Source of the DNA: Klebsiella pneumoniae
Lineage (GTDB): Bacteria > Myxococcota_A > UBA796 > SXON01
Direction of reading: 5' to 3'
DNA length: 64,000 nucleotides
Assembly (NCBI GenBank): GCA_945861635.1
Contig: CAMAWH010000012.1
Location: 1-64,000, forward strand
The translations under genes and the position numbers were made by a program. Of the stretch, positions 1 to 8,182 are shown in pieces; position 1 is the first letter of the stretch; the number at the start of each line of letters is the position of its first letter. The notes below the pieces were generated by a model that saw only the letters and a program-made list of their open reading frames with translations, was not told where the DNA came from and made no database searches.

Positions 1-1133
1 AGCTGCGGCGGGAGGACGGTGGTGGGCTTGCCCTCGCTCTTGGAGATCACGCTCTGTTCCACCGCGAACTTGATGGCCAGCGCGCGCTGGCTCACGCCGA
101 GCCACGTCCGGTAGGAGGTCAGCTCCGCGCCGGTGAGCGGGGGGAGCGCGTCGACGGGGTCGGGCGGCGGCAGCGGGACTGCGGCGGGCGCCTCCTTCGG
201 CGGGGCAGCGGCGACGGTCGCTCGCGCCGGAGTGGATTTTTCCACAGACGGGTCGCGGTTCTGCGAGGGAGCGGGCGCCGCACCCGGCGGCGACGCGGGC
301 CGGAGGGCAGGCCGCGCGACGAGCACGTCGGCCAGCCGTTGCTGGAACAGCCTACCGAGCGGGGTCAGCTCCGCTTCGGCGGGCGACGCCGGGACCGGAC
401 GATCCACGGGACGGGTCACGGCGGCGCTGGTGGGAACGCTCGAACGCCCGGACGACGCTTTCGCCGCCGCCGTGGCTGCTTTCGCCACGCCCGCCTCGGC
501 TTCGACGGCGGTGCGCTCGGCATCCTCCACCTCCTTCGCGGCTCGCCGCCGCGAGTCCCCCCGGCGGGCGCGCTCAGCCTCCACGACCGCGCGCTTAGCG
601 TCCGCCTCGATCCGGGCCGCCTCCCGTTCCGCACTTTCCTTGCGCGCTTTTGCCTTCGCCGCCCGCTCCCTTAAGACGCGCAGATCCTCGTCTGCAAGGC
701 GCTGCTCTTCGGCCTCCGCCTCTTCCGCGGCCTGCTGCGCCGCTGCTTGCTCCGCCGCGTGACGACGTGCGCGTTCGGCTCGGGCCGGTGCGTCCGGATC
801 GACGGAACGAGCCGCGTCCGTAGGAGGACTCACCGCTGCGTTGGCGACGGAGCGCCGCCCTGACTGGCTGGCCTCCGCGATCCCGGCCAAGGGCTGGCCG
901 CCACCGGCGCGATCACGGGAAGCCTCCCGCAGCGGCGCCGCCTTCAGTTCCACGACCTGGTCCATCGCGAACTCGATCAAGTCGTCGAACTGCTGCTCCG
1001 ACGAGGAGTCTTCGTCCGCTCCCGCGGCGAGCGCGTGCTGGCGGTATTGGCTGATCCAGTCGAGGATCTCGCGGGGGTTGTCGCTGGCCTCGATGAGTCG
1101 GCGCTCCGAGGCGAAGTCGATGTGCGCGTACAT
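1..1133 (-). CDS. Coiled-coil protein with C-terminal HTH domain (partial)
   Basis: The gene reads leftwards and runs off the window, so about 377 residues are visible and the C-terminus is missing. Its ATG overlaps the TGA of the upstream acidic-protein gene (TGATG), which suggests translational coupling. The N-terminal ~70 residues are soluble and mixed. Residues ~125-235 are a long Ala/Glu/Arg-rich stretch typical of a coiled coil. A Pro/Ala-rich linker follows. The last ~45 visible residues (from about 333) resemble a lambda-repressor-like helix-turn-helix, with a pattern of Leu, Arg, Gly-Val-Ser-Gln, Ala and Val-Ile-Ser. I do not recognise the full protein. A DNA-binding or segregation-type role is an inference from the HTH, the coiled coil and the regulator at the head of the operon. 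Confidence 0.75.
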   Translation of the reverse strand, partial: MYAHIDFASERRLIEASDNPREILDWISQYRQHALAAGADEDSSSEQQFDDLIEFAMDQVVELKAAPLREASRDRAGGGQPLAGIAEASQSGRRSVANAAVSPPTDAARSVDPDAPARAERARRHAAEQAAAQQAAEEAEAEEQRLADEDLRVLRERAAKAKARKESAEREAARIEADAKRAVVEAERARRGDSRRRAAKEVEDAERTAVEAEAGVAKAATAAAKASSGRSSVPTSAAVTRPVDRPVPASPAEAELTPLGRLFQQRLADVLVARPALRPASPPGAAPAPSQNRDPSVEKSTPARATVAAAPPKEAPAAVPLPPPDPVDALPPLTGAELTSYRTWLGVSQRALAIKFAVEQSVISKSEGKPTTVLPPQ

Positions 1134-1522
1134 CAGTCCCTCCGGCCGCGCCGCGCGCGGAGATCGGTGACCCGTTCGTCGATCTCCTCAATGATATCGA
1201 GGGTCCGGAGGCGGACGGTGGGCGTCAGCCTCCCAGCCAGCGCCTCGGTCTGGTGTCCGCGGATCTCCCGCAGCTCGGTCAGGTCAGTCAGCGCCTGAAC
1301 GCGGGCACGAAGCTTGCGGAACGCCTTGTCCAGCGACGCGAGCGCATCGTCGTCTGCCTCCGGCAGTTCGCCTTCGTCCTCCTCGTCGTCCTCTTCTGCG
1401 TCGTCATCGGAGTCATCGGACTCCTCGGCATCGTCGTCCTCCTCGTCAAAGGCGTCGTTCGCCTCGGTCTCCTCGTTCTCGTCGGGGCCGAAGATGTTGT
1501 CGATGAATGCGTACTTGCCCAT
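1133..1522 (-). CDS. Small highly acidic protein
   Basis: 129 residues, middle gene of the leftward operon. The start is supported by an AGGAGA Shine-Dalgarno sequence about 6 bases upstream. Residues ~14-60 are almost entirely Asp and Glu with a few Ser, a DNA-mimic-like or disordered acidic tract. The C-terminal half is a charged helical segment rich in Leu, Arg and Glu, probably a coiled coil. The stop overlaps the start of the next gene. I do not recognise the family. The acidic tract could bind a basic partner such as a neighbouring HTH protein, but this is only inference. Confidence 0.8.
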   Translation of the reverse strand: MGKYAFIDNIFGPDENEETEANDAFDEEDDDAEESDDSDDDAEEDDEEDEGELPEADDDALASLDKAFRKLRARVQALTDLTELREIRGHQTEALAGRLTPTVRLRTLDIIEEIDERVTDLRARRGRRD

Positions 1523-1558
1523 GGGGGTCTCCTGTTCGGGTTGGCGGATGGAAGGTGG

Positions 1559-2011
1559 CTATTGGTCGTCGTCGCCAGAGAAGTCGGCGATCTTGGCGGG
1601 GATGTACTCGCGGAACTCGCGGTCGAAGACGCGGCCGACCACCCGGTCGATCTTGGCGAAGTCGAGGATCACGTCGCCCTCCCGGACAGGCCGGTTGAGC
1701 ACGCGGATGCCGTCGGCCTGGAGGGCACGGGCGGTCAGGTGGAGGAGCGCGAGGACCGCGGTGGCGTCGCTGTCAACGCGCGCCTTCGCCACTCGCTGGC
1801 CGAGGCGAAGGAGAACGTGGAACGACGGTGTTGCGCGCCCGGTCTCAAAGTGGGTGAGGGTCGGACGGGAGACGCGCAGCATCGCGGCCATCTGAGCCTG
1901 CGTGAGCCCGAGATCCGCGCGGATCACGGCGATGCAGCGCCCGAACAGGGTCGCGGAGTCCACGATCGGGCGAGCAGAGGGCGCGGGGGTAGGCATGAGG
2001 CTCCGGGGCAT
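1559..2011 (-). CDS. Xre-family transcriptional regulator
   Basis: 150 residues with a central helix-turn-helix of the HTH_3/Xre type (residues ~25-75: Leu-Gly-Leu-Thr-Gln, Met-Ala-Ala-Met-Leu-x-Val-Ser, Thr-Leu-x-x-Phe-Glu-x-Gly). The C-terminal half is a helical domain of unknown function. It heads the leftward operon. Two starts are possible. The one given (2011) lies only 3 bases from a perfect inverted repeat that overlaps a good promoter, so it would give a near-leaderless mRNA. The ATG at 1996 has a CGGAG ribosome-binding site. The inverted repeat next to its own start makes autoregulation likely by analogy with the family. Confidence 0.85.
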   Translation of the reverse strand: MPRSLMPTPAPSARPIVDSATLFGRCIAVIRADLGLTQAQMAAMLRVSRPTLTHFETGRATPSFHVLLRLGQRVAKARVDSDATAVLALLHLTARALQADGIRVLNRPVREGDVILDFAKIDRVVGRVFDREFREYIPAKIADFSGDDDQ

Positions 2012-2013
2012 CT

Positions 2014-2048
2014 GATGTTATCTATAGTAACATCGGTGCCGAAGTCAA
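2014..2048 (-). promoter_or_regulatory. Promoter and inverted-repeat operator of the xre operon
   Basis: On the minus strand a -35-like TTGACT (2048-2043) and a -10-like TATAGA (2026-2021) are 16 bases apart. The -10 lies inside a perfect 7-base inverted repeat: GATGTTA at 2014-2020 and TAACATC at 2028-2034, with spacer TCTATAG. A repressor bound here would block RNA polymerase. The adjacent Xre protein is the obvious candidate. Confidence 0.6.
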
Positions 2049-2084
2049 GCCCCGTGATCGGGATCCGTCAAACCGCGCTCTGCC

Positions 2085-2301
2085 GATGACGATGGCGGCC
2101 CGATGCCATCCCCCATCCCCGATGACGACCCCCGATGACAAGGTCGGCGGTGCCGATGACGCCCCCGATGACGCCCCCGATGACAGTGTCGGCCCTGCCG
2201 ATGACAACCCACCCGATGACGATGATGACACGGAATCACGCCCATAATTTCGTCATCGCCCCGCCGGTCAAGAGGGACGAGGGACGGCATCGCCCGTCAT
2301 C
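2085..2301. repeat. Iteron-like GATGAC repeat cluster
   Basis: Nine direct copies of GATGAC start at 2085, 2121, 2134, 2155, 2167, 2179, 2200, 2215 and 2224, mostly preceded by CC or CCC. Two inverted copies (GTCATC) lie at 2252 and 2296. Spacing is irregular (9-36 bases), so this is not a simple tandem repeat. The rest of the 2035-2583 gap shows no convincing gene. It could be a multi-site binding region for one of the adjacent HTH proteins, or degenerate low-complexity DNA. Confidence 0.5.
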
Positions 2302-2583
2302 GCCCTCAGGAAACGGGAACGGAACCGCCGGGTGGGCGGGCGACGACGGGCCATCGGCATCACCCCGATCCCTGGTTCTCTCGTCACCTCGCTGGCCGAT
2401 GCGTGATGCATCGCCCCGAACCTCCGAACCTCCAGCGAACGGCGGCGTCCAGAGTGCGTGGGCGCGTCGATGCTTTGATGGTGGATCCCCGACCGTCGTC
2501 GGTCCGAACCCTCGCGCAAGCCGCCCGACGCAGACGGCGGCAAGAACAATAGGCGACGAAGGAGTGGAACCCTGAACGCGACG

Positions 2584-2612
2584 TTGTCCAAATCGCTCCC
2601 GGATAGTATGCT
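2584..2612 (+). promoter_or_regulatory. Candidate promoter of zinc-ribbon gene 1
   Basis: TTGTCC at 2584-2589 and TATGCT at 2607-2612 are separated by 17 bases, 24 bases before the ATG at 2637. This is a sequence match to sigma-70 boxes only. Confidence 0.35.
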
Positions 2613-2636
2613 CGCTGCCGTGCCCCTGAACCCCTC

Positions 2637-3413
2637 ATGAAAGCCTGCCCCTACTGCGCCGAGCAGATCCAAGATGCCGCCGTGAAGTGTCGCTACTGCG
2701 GCACCGACCTCCGCGTTCCCGTCGCTCCTTCTCGGCCGTCCACAAAGACGTGCCCCGCGTGCGCCGAGGACATCCCGGCCGAGGCGGCTGTCTGCCCGCT
2801 GTGCAACTCGGCCCAGGAGGACGCGCCCAGTCCGCAGCCGCTCCGAGCCGCGCCCGCGCGCCCGACTCCACCCGCGCGCCCGCCCGGTCGCGATGTTGAC
2901 GACTCACGCCACGAGACCGCGCCGTTGGCCGCGCGCAGCCGGCCCAACCGGTCGACCGCTCCCGCACCTTCGGCCCAGCCGTACTGGACAACCACCCGCG
3001 TACTCGTTGGCATCTTCCTGTCGCTCGCCGTTCTCGTGGGTGCGCCCACGGTCGCTCTTGGCGGGTTCGGATTCCTGGCGGCGATCTTCTCTCTCGACAG
3101 CGGAGCGTCGGGGAACCGCGCGCCGGCGCAGCCTCTGCCCGAACCGAACTTCGTCATCGGCTCGGTGGACACCAACGACGACTGCGCCCGGCTAACAGAC
3201 TATTGCATTCGGGGAAGCTGCACGATCATCAACTCCGGGACGGGCTCGGGGCGTGCTGACGTGGAGATGTCGTTGGAGCAGGACGGAGCCCAGGTGGGGG
3301 TGTTCACCCAAAGCGTCACCCTTGACCCCGGCGACCGGAAGACCGTTACCCACGATTTCGGGGAGGCCACCCTCTCGGGCAGCGGTACCCAGGTGGTGTG
3401 CATTGCTCGGTGA
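2637..3413 (+). CDS. Zinc-ribbon single-pass membrane protein, paralogue 1
   Basis: 258 residues. The N-terminus has two zinc ribbons, each with paired CxxC motifs (residues ~4-21 and ~39-57). A Pro/Arg-rich linker follows, then one membrane helix (~122-153), then an extracytoplasmic domain of about 90 residues with four or more Cys and a beta-rich pattern like CARDB/FxLYD domains. The first 25 residues are nearly identical to those of the genes at 7355 and 8183, and the C-terminal domain resembles that of the 7355 protein. The topology suggests a cytoplasmic metal-binding head linked to a secreted beta domain. Function is unknown. A lipoprotein gene follows 31 bases downstream. Confidence 0.9.
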   Translation: MKACPYCAEQIQDAAVKCRYCGTDLRVPVAPSRPSTKTCPACAEDIPAEAAVCPLCNSAQEDAPSPQPLRAAPARPTPPARPPGRDVDDSRHETAPLAARSRPNRSTAPAPSAQPYWTTTRVLVGIFLSLAVLVGAPTVALGGFGFLAAIFSLDSGASGNRAPAQPLPEPNFVIGSVDTNDDCARLTDYCIRGSCTIINSGTGSGRADVEMSLEQDGAQVGVFTQSVTLDPGDRKTVTHDFGEATLSGSGTQVVCIAR

Positions 3414-3444
3414 CAGCCATCAAGGGGGTAGCGATACGCGCTTC

Positions 3445-4320
3445 GTGCGGTCCATCCCGGCACCGAGCATCCCGCTCATTCCGCCCCTAGTAGCGACCAT
3501 GCTCGTCGCAATCCTGGCGTGCTCGTCATCGACGATCTCGACACCTTCAGTGCCGGATGTGGTCTCGCGGATCGTCGTTGAGCATCCAATGGCGACGGTC
3601 GTAGGCACGAACGAGGTGGATCTGCCCGTCCGCGTCGAAGGAACGGGCGCCGTGCTGATGTCCTTCGCCGTTTCGCCGCCTGACCTCGCGACGGCTTCGG
3701 CCGGAAAGCTCCGGTGCAAGGCGACAGGCCAGGGCACCGTGGCCATCACGGCCAGCGGCCAGTCAGCGTCTGTCCCGTTTTCCTGCGCGATTGTGGCGTC
3801 GATTGACGTTCCGGCAAGCCTGAAGCTGATGACGGGCGTCCCGAGTCCGTTTGCGCCACGAGCGCTGGATGCGAGCGGCGCGGAGATAAAGGGGGTCGAG
3901 GTGACTCCGACAGTGGCGGACGCTGCGATCGTGTCCTTCGAGGCGGGCTCTCTCAAGCCGCGGGCCGTCGGCAGAACCACGGTTTCGACCCGCATCTCAA
4001 CGGTGGAGGCCACCACCAGCGTCGAGGTCGATGCCAAGCAGGCCGACGAGAACTTCGACATGGTTGATGGTTCCGCGAAGGCGTGGGATCTCCCCGCCGG
4101 CAACTTCAACGTGTCGGTGCGGACTCAGGGTCAGGGGGCCGGTGCAGGTGTGAGCGTACGGTGGGAAGGACCGGGCTGCGGTGCCCGCCCGACCGCCGCG
4201 TCGCACCAGTTTTCGTGCAGCATTTCCGGACGTGGCAGGATCTATCTCGATAATCCAAACCACTCGGGAGCCGATCCTGTTGAGAGTGGGCACATCTCCA
4301 TCGTACAGGTCCCGCGCTGA
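3445..4320 (+). CDS. Lipoprotein with bacterial Ig-like domain
   Basis: About 291 residues from a GTG start. The start was chosen because it gives a normal lipoprotein signal: Arg in the n-region, a hydrophobic stretch, and lipobox Leu-Ala-Cys at residue ~27. The later ATG at 3499 would leave only seven residues before the Cys. The mature part carries a BIG2-like Ig repeat region (residues ~45-210; Val-Glu-x-x-x-Val, and an Arg-Thr-Thr-Val-Ser repeat end) and a C-terminal beta-rich part with two Cys. It is probably co-transcribed with the zinc-ribbon gene 31 bases upstream. It is a surface or periplasmic protein of unknown role. Confidence 0.8.
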   Translation: MRSIPAPSIPLIPPLVATMLVAILACSSSTISTPSVPDVVSRIVVEHPMATVVGTNEVDLPVRVEGTGAVLMSFAVSPPDLATASAGKLRCKATGQGTVAITASGQSASVPFSCAIVASIDVPASLKLMTGVPSPFAPRALDASGAEIKGVEVTPTVADAAIVSFEAGSLKPRAVGRTTVSTRISTVEATTSVEVDAKQADENFDMVDGSAKAWDLPAGNFNVSVRTQGQGAGAGVSVRWEGPGCGARPTAASHQFSCSISGRGRIYLDNPNHSGADPVESGHISIVQVPR

Positions 4321-4321
4321 A

Positions 4322-6064
4322 CTATTGCAGGTAGCCGATGCTTTTCAGAGCTTCTGTCGTGGTGAAGTCTCCGGTCGCCGGCTCCGCGGTGGGTAGCCGT
4401 TCGCGCAGGTCGCCGGTGTCGAACGCGCCGATGATGTCGACCAGTTCCTTCGGATCGGAGCCGTGATCGTACAAGTGGTCGCCCCGCGCGTCGACGATCA
4501 GCTTTCGGCCTCCGAGCAATACCGATCGCCCCTGCTCACCGAACAGCAGACAGTCCGCAACGAGAGGCCGCGCAGGCGCCTCCGACGTTGTCGGAAGCGG
4601 GGGCCCGGCCCCGGCGATCCCCTCAGCATGAAGGGCTTGGAGGATCGTCGCCGCTACCTGATCGAGCCCAACGTCGCCGGAGACGACGCCGGCCGAGTAG
4701 CCCGGCAGCGTCACGGCCAACGGCACGCGGAGAACTTCCTCGTGGAGCGAGTGCCCGTGTCCCATGCCGCCGTGCTCCCAGAATTCCTCGCCGTGGTCTC
4801 CGAGCAGCACGACGCTTACGCGCCGGGCGGGGTCCATCGCCTCCAGGGCGCCCAGCAAGGCCGAGACTGCTGCGACGGATCGAGTCACGTCCCCCTCGTA
4901 CAGCGCCCGAGCAGACGCGCGCTGCTCGTCGTCCAAGACGACCTCCCCGCCGCGAACCTCGCGCGTGCTGGCGAAGCAGCGCCCAGCGTCCTCGTCGGAG
5001 CCGCAAGACCAGGGGGCCCCGAGTTCCCCCGCTCCACCCCGGTACGGCTCGTGCGGGTCCATGTAGTGGACCCACAGGAAGAACCGCCCGGCACCCATGC
5101 GCCCGAGGAAGTCGCGCGCCACGGCCGTCACTCCGGCAGCATCGGCGGGAACTCTGCGCTCCAGCGCAGCCCCGGGAATCGCAAAGAGCGGGCGACCGGC
5201 GATGGCCGCCGCGGCACGCGCCCATGCGTCCTGCTCCCGGAAGACATCGAAGCCTCGGGCGAGGCCGAACGCATGCGAGAGGTACGGATTGGACACGATG
5301 GCGGCGTTCACGAAGCCGGCGTCCCGCAGGTGATCCGCCAAAAGCGGGGCGTCTGGGCGAATGCTCGACACGGAGCGAGATCCCCCGAGTCGCCACCCGG
5401 CGCCGTGGACATCGGCGGGCACTCCAGACATGACCGTGGCGATCGATGGGAGGGTCCACGGTGCCTCGGCGTGAGCATCTGGAAAGCGTGCCGAACGGGC
5501 GAGCCATCGGGCGAGGGGGTCGTCGGGCGCCAGCTCGCCGACCACCCTCCAGAAGCTGTCGGCCCGCAATGTGTCGATGGTCACGAGGAGCAGCGCACCG
5601 TCCGTCGCCGGGGCCGCGAGGATCGGCGGCTCAAGGGCCTGCGGCGGTTGCGATGGCGCGGGGATCGCGTCACCGCGCACCGTCGGCACGAGGCCGACGC
5701 CGAGCGCCAGCGCCAGGACACCGACGAACCGCGGCATCGAACGCAGGGGAACGTGGTCCCCGATCAGCGGCGGGACCAGCAGCGCGAGCAGGGGGCCGCG
5801 CCACTGGTCGGGAGCGGACAACATGGCCGCGACGCCGCTCACAGCGAAGGTGGCGGTGAACGCGCGACTACGTCGGCACGGCCCCGAGAGAATGGCGGAG
5901 AGCAGTGCAAAAACGGGGGGGTAGAGGATCGCGGCGGACCCGCTCGCAAGCGCGCTGGTGGTTGGTGCGCTGGCCGATTCGTACAATGCCAGCGCGCTCC
6001 CGGCCAGCGCCCCGCATGAGGCAGCAACCCATCCCGATCCTTGTGATGTCATTACTTCCGGCAT
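4322..6064 (-). CDS. Membrane-anchored sulfatase / alkaline-phosphatase superfamily protein
   Basis: 580 residues. The N-terminal ~130 residues contain several hydrophobic membrane segments. A sulfatase-fold domain follows: metal-binding Asp164 (Val-Thr-Ile-Asp-Thr-Leu-Arg-Ala-Asp), a Pro-Trp-Thr-Leu-Pro-Ser segment in the nucleophile position (Thr204 likely nucleophile), a His-Tyr-Met-Asp-Pro-His motif, and Gly-Asp-His-Gly-Glu-Glu for the second metal site. There is no Cys/Ser-x-Pro-x-Arg formylglycine motif, so a classical sulfatase is unlikely. Phosphodiesterase or phospho-group transfer is more likely, as in other Thr-nucleophile members. The substrate is unknown. Its 5' end overlaps the divergent lipoprotein gene at 6016. 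Its stop lies 1 base from the stop of the convergent lipoprotein gene. Confidence 0.88.
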   Translation of the reverse strand: MPEVMTSQGSGWVAASCGALAGSALALYESASAPTTSALASGSAAILYPPVFALLSAILSGPCRRSRAFTATFAVSGVAAMLSAPDQWRGPLLALLVPPLIGDHVPLRSMPRFVGVLALALGVGLVPTVRGDAIPAPSQPPQALEPPILAAPATDGALLLVTIDTLRADSFWRVVGELAPDDPLARWLARSARFPDAHAEAPWTLPSIATVMSGVPADVHGAGWRLGGSRSVSSIRPDAPLLADHLRDAGFVNAAIVSNPYLSHAFGLARGFDVFREQDAWARAAAAIAGRPLFAIPGAALERRVPADAAGVTAVARDFLGRMGAGRFFLWVHYMDPHEPYRGGAGELGAPWSCGSDEDAGRCFASTREVRGGEVVLDDEQRASARALYEGDVTRSVAAVSALLGALEAMDPARRVSVVLLGDHGEEFWEHGGMGHGHSLHEEVLRVPLAVTLPGYSAGVVSGDVGLDQVAATILQALHAEGIAGAGPPLPTTSEAPARPLVADCLLFGEQGRSVLLGGRKLIVDARGDHLYDHGSDPKELVDIIGAFDTGDLRERLPTAEPATGDFTTTEALKSIGYLQ

Positions 6065-6561
6065 GGGCGACGGCCTGCGGCACTCTCACCGGCTCGGCGG
6101 AGCCGCTCGACGGCACGGGCGACGCCGTCTGCGGCCTTCAATTCACTCCCGGAAACGGATGGGTCGTCCCCGCCGGGGTGGAAAGCCCTGGTGTCCTCCT
6201 CCTTCAGCACGACATCTCCGGTTCGTCGGCCCAGGTCAGATGCTTGCCGTTCGCGGGGTGGCTCCCCGCGCTGGTGGGCAAGAGCGGGATGGGGCCGGTG
6301 GAGATGCTGGCCGCGTCCGGCTTCGCGGACGAAGAGCGGGGGGAGAACTTGTTCTACTTCGGTAGGGCCGCTGGCTCGTCCGCCGCGCTCCGCGTTGCGG
6401 CCGACCCAGCGGGCGGGGTCCGCGTTGCGGCGTTGCTCCTGACGTGCGGGAGCGGCCTGCAACTCGACGGCTACGAGTCCGCTACCGCCCCTGCCGACCC
6501 GCGACCCACCTGGGAGGCTCTGCTGAGGACGTTTTCGTGCCCGACCTCTCCCAGTCAGTAG
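6016..6561 (+). CDS. Putative lipoprotein
   Basis: 181 residues. The N-terminus from the ATG at 6016 is a short basic segment, a hydrophobic core and a lipobox-like Ala-Thr-Ala-Cys near residue 21. The mature part has four or so Cys and alternating beta-like segments. The start lies inside the first 17 codons of the divergent sulfatase gene, so the two 5' ends overlap by 49 bases. No clear ribosome-binding site is visible. The stop overlaps the convergent PEGA gene by 7 bases. I do not recognise the domain. Confidence 0.65.
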   Translation: MRQQPIPILVMSLLPAWATACGTLTGSAEPLDGTGDAVCGLQFTPGNGWVVPAGVESPGVLLLQHDISGSSAQVRCLPFAGWLPALVGKSGMGPVEMLAASGFADEERGENLFYFGRAAGSSAALRVAADPAGGVRVAALLLTCGSGLQLDGYESATAPADPRPTWEALLRTFSCPTSPSQ

Positions 6562-6992
6562 TAACCATACCCGCCGCCCGAGCTCGCGGCGACGGCGATC
6601 GCCCCCCCCACGATGACGGCCGCGCCGACACCGATAAGGATCCAGATCCACGTTTTCGACGACTTCTGCATCGTCGCAACATCGACCTTTTGGACCGAAC
6701 CTTGGGCTAGGTTCACCGTGGCTTTGAAGTTCTTGTAGCCCTTCTTGGTGACGACGACCTCGTGGACGCCGGGCGGCAATTCGACCGTCAGCCCGCTCGC
6801 GATCACTCCCCGGGCGTCGCCGTCGATCAAGACGGTCGCGTCCGGGTATGGACCGTCGATCTGGATAGCGGTCACCGCCGAGCTGGCAGCTTGCACGGGA
6901 GTAGACAGGAGCATCGAGAAGCAGGCAACGAGCGCCAATCCCAGCCCGGACCGGAAGAGCCAGCGCGGGCCGTTGACGAGAAAGTTCAGCAT
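6555..6992 (-). CDS. PEGA-domain membrane protein
   Basis: 145 residues. The start is chosen at 6992, where GGAG lies about 8 bases upstream. A signal peptide (residues ~15-36) is followed by one PEGA domain (~42-100: Asp-Ala-Thr-Val-Leu-Ile-Asp-Gly, a Leu-Pro-Pro-Gly-Val-His turn, and Val-Thr-Lys-Lys-Gly-Tyr). A C-terminal membrane helix follows, with a Gly/Tyr tail. PEGA domains are found in surface proteins of Myxococcota and others and probably bind the envelope or other proteins. The C-terminal helix would anchor it facing the periplasm. Confidence 0.85.
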   Translation of the reverse strand: MLNFLVNGPRWLFRSGLGLALVACFSMLLSTPVQAASSAVTAIQIDGPYPDATVLIDGDARGVIASGLTVELPPGVHEVVVTKKGYKNFKATVNLAQGSVQKVDVATMQKSSKTWIWILIGVGAAVIVGGAIAVAASSGGGYGYY

Positions 6993-7354
6993 GGAGCGCT
7001 CCAGAGGAGGTGAGACCGGGCGGGACGCTGCGGCCGGCGAACGGACGGTGCATGAGGCGGCGTTGAAGGGCGATGAGGAGCGATGGCGCGCAATAGACCA
7101 CGGTCCCCCGCGGAGATCAAGCGTCAGGCGATCTGAACGGCACGACACGCAAGGAAGATCGCTCCTTTATGCCAAATTCGCGCTTCGACGATGATCCGCC
7201 TTTCTCAGCCCCACACAGATCGCGCGTCCCGCGACCGCCCCATCGGGAGTCGGGAGCGCGCGCCCACGGGGAGAAAGCGCATGGCCAGCGAACGGACCGC
7301 GAATCCCTCAACGACGTTGACCCGGTCACGCAACCGTGCGAAGCTCCGCCCACC
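6993..7354. other. Divergent intergenic region, no gene seen
   Basis: This 362-base gap separates the leftward PEGA gene from the rightward zinc-ribbon gene 2. Open frames here have shadow-like composition. It must hold the two divergent promoters, but no hexamer pair is convincing. Confidence 0.4.
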
Positions 7355-8155
7355 ATGAAAGCATGCCCGCATTGCGCCCAGCAGATCCAAGACGCCGCGA
7401 TCAAGTGCCGCCATTGCGGCAAGTCGCTGACGCCGCCATCGGCTGCGGTCCCGACGGTTTCGCGCCCAGCGCCCCCCGCATCTCCGGCCACGCTCCAAAA
7501 TCCCCCGCCGCCCGTTGTCGCCGCCCCGGTGCCCGCCCCTGCGGCCGCCCCGGCCGCGGGGGGGGCGCGCCTCGGGCTGGCGGTCGGCGGTGGGTTCGTC
7601 GCGATCATCCTGCTCGTGGGCCTGCTCGGCGCGGCTGTGCTCGCGTGGAAGGCCCTATCGCCAGGAGGGACCCAGGCGGTCTCCGCCGCCGACCAAGGGG
7701 TAGCTGGCGCCGGCCCGCGGGACATCGAGGGCGACCAGCCTGGGGAGTGCGCGGATCAGGCCGACAATGACCGCGACGGGAAGTTCGACTGTGACGACGA
7801 GGACTGCGCGGGAGCGGCACCCTGCGTTGAAAAGGCCTCGGCGGCAAAGGCTGCCGCCGAGGCCGCGCGAAAACCCGCGCTCACCGTTCGTACTTCGAGC
7901 GCGAAGGCGTGCGGCAAGGATTGCACCGAGGTGCATTGCCTTGTCCAGAACGCGGGCGACGCCCCTGGAACGGGGTTTCTGGAAGTCGGCACGCCGGGGG
8001 GTACCGCCGCTCACGGCGGGGCCGCGACCGTGACCTTCTCTGTGGCCCTCGCCGGTTCCGCGGAACGAGATCTCTCTGAGGAATTCAAGGGGATTGACTC
8101 GTCGGCGGCCACAGCTCAATGCCGATTGGGGCGGTCGTGGAAGACCGGGTCATAG
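7355..8155 (+). CDS. Zinc-ribbon single-pass membrane protein, paralogue 2
   Basis: 266 residues from the ATG at 7355, which begins the same conserved Met-Lys-Ala-Cys-Pro start as its two paralogues. It has one zinc ribbon (CxxC at ~4-7 and ~18-21), a Pro/Ala-rich linker, one membrane helix (~68-95), and a short Asp/Cys-rich segment like a MopE metal-binding repeat (~130-160). An extracytoplasmic beta-rich domain with several Cys ends the protein. That last domain aligns with the C-terminus of the 2637 protein: an Asn-Ser/Ala-Gly turn followed by Gly-x-Gly, ending near Gln-Cys. Function is unknown. It converges on the third paralogue 27 bases downstream. Confidence 0.88.
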   Translation: MKACPHCAQQIQDAAIKCRHCGKSLTPPSAAVPTVSRPAPPASPATLQNPPPPVVAAPVPAPAAAPAAGGARLGLAVGGGFVAIILLVGLLGAAVLAWKALSPGGTQAVSAADQGVAGAGPRDIEGDQPGECADQADNDRDGKFDCDDEDCAGAAPCVEKASAAKAAAEAARKPALTVRTSSAKACGKDCTEVHCLVQNAGDAPGTGFLEVGTPGGTAAHGGAATVTFSVALAGSAERDLSEEFKGIDSSAATAQCRLGRSWKTGS

Positions 8156-8182
8156 CGCCCGGCAGGGCCCTGATCCGGGGCG

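Noticed and set aside
2268-2672. 134-codon open frame on the minus strand upstream of zinc-ribbon gene 1
   Set aside because: Covers the promoter and start of the plus-strand gene and has shadow-like composition.
4463-6019. 518-codon open frame on the plus strand
   Set aside because: Antisense to the sulfatase-fold gene; low-complexity Arg/His content.
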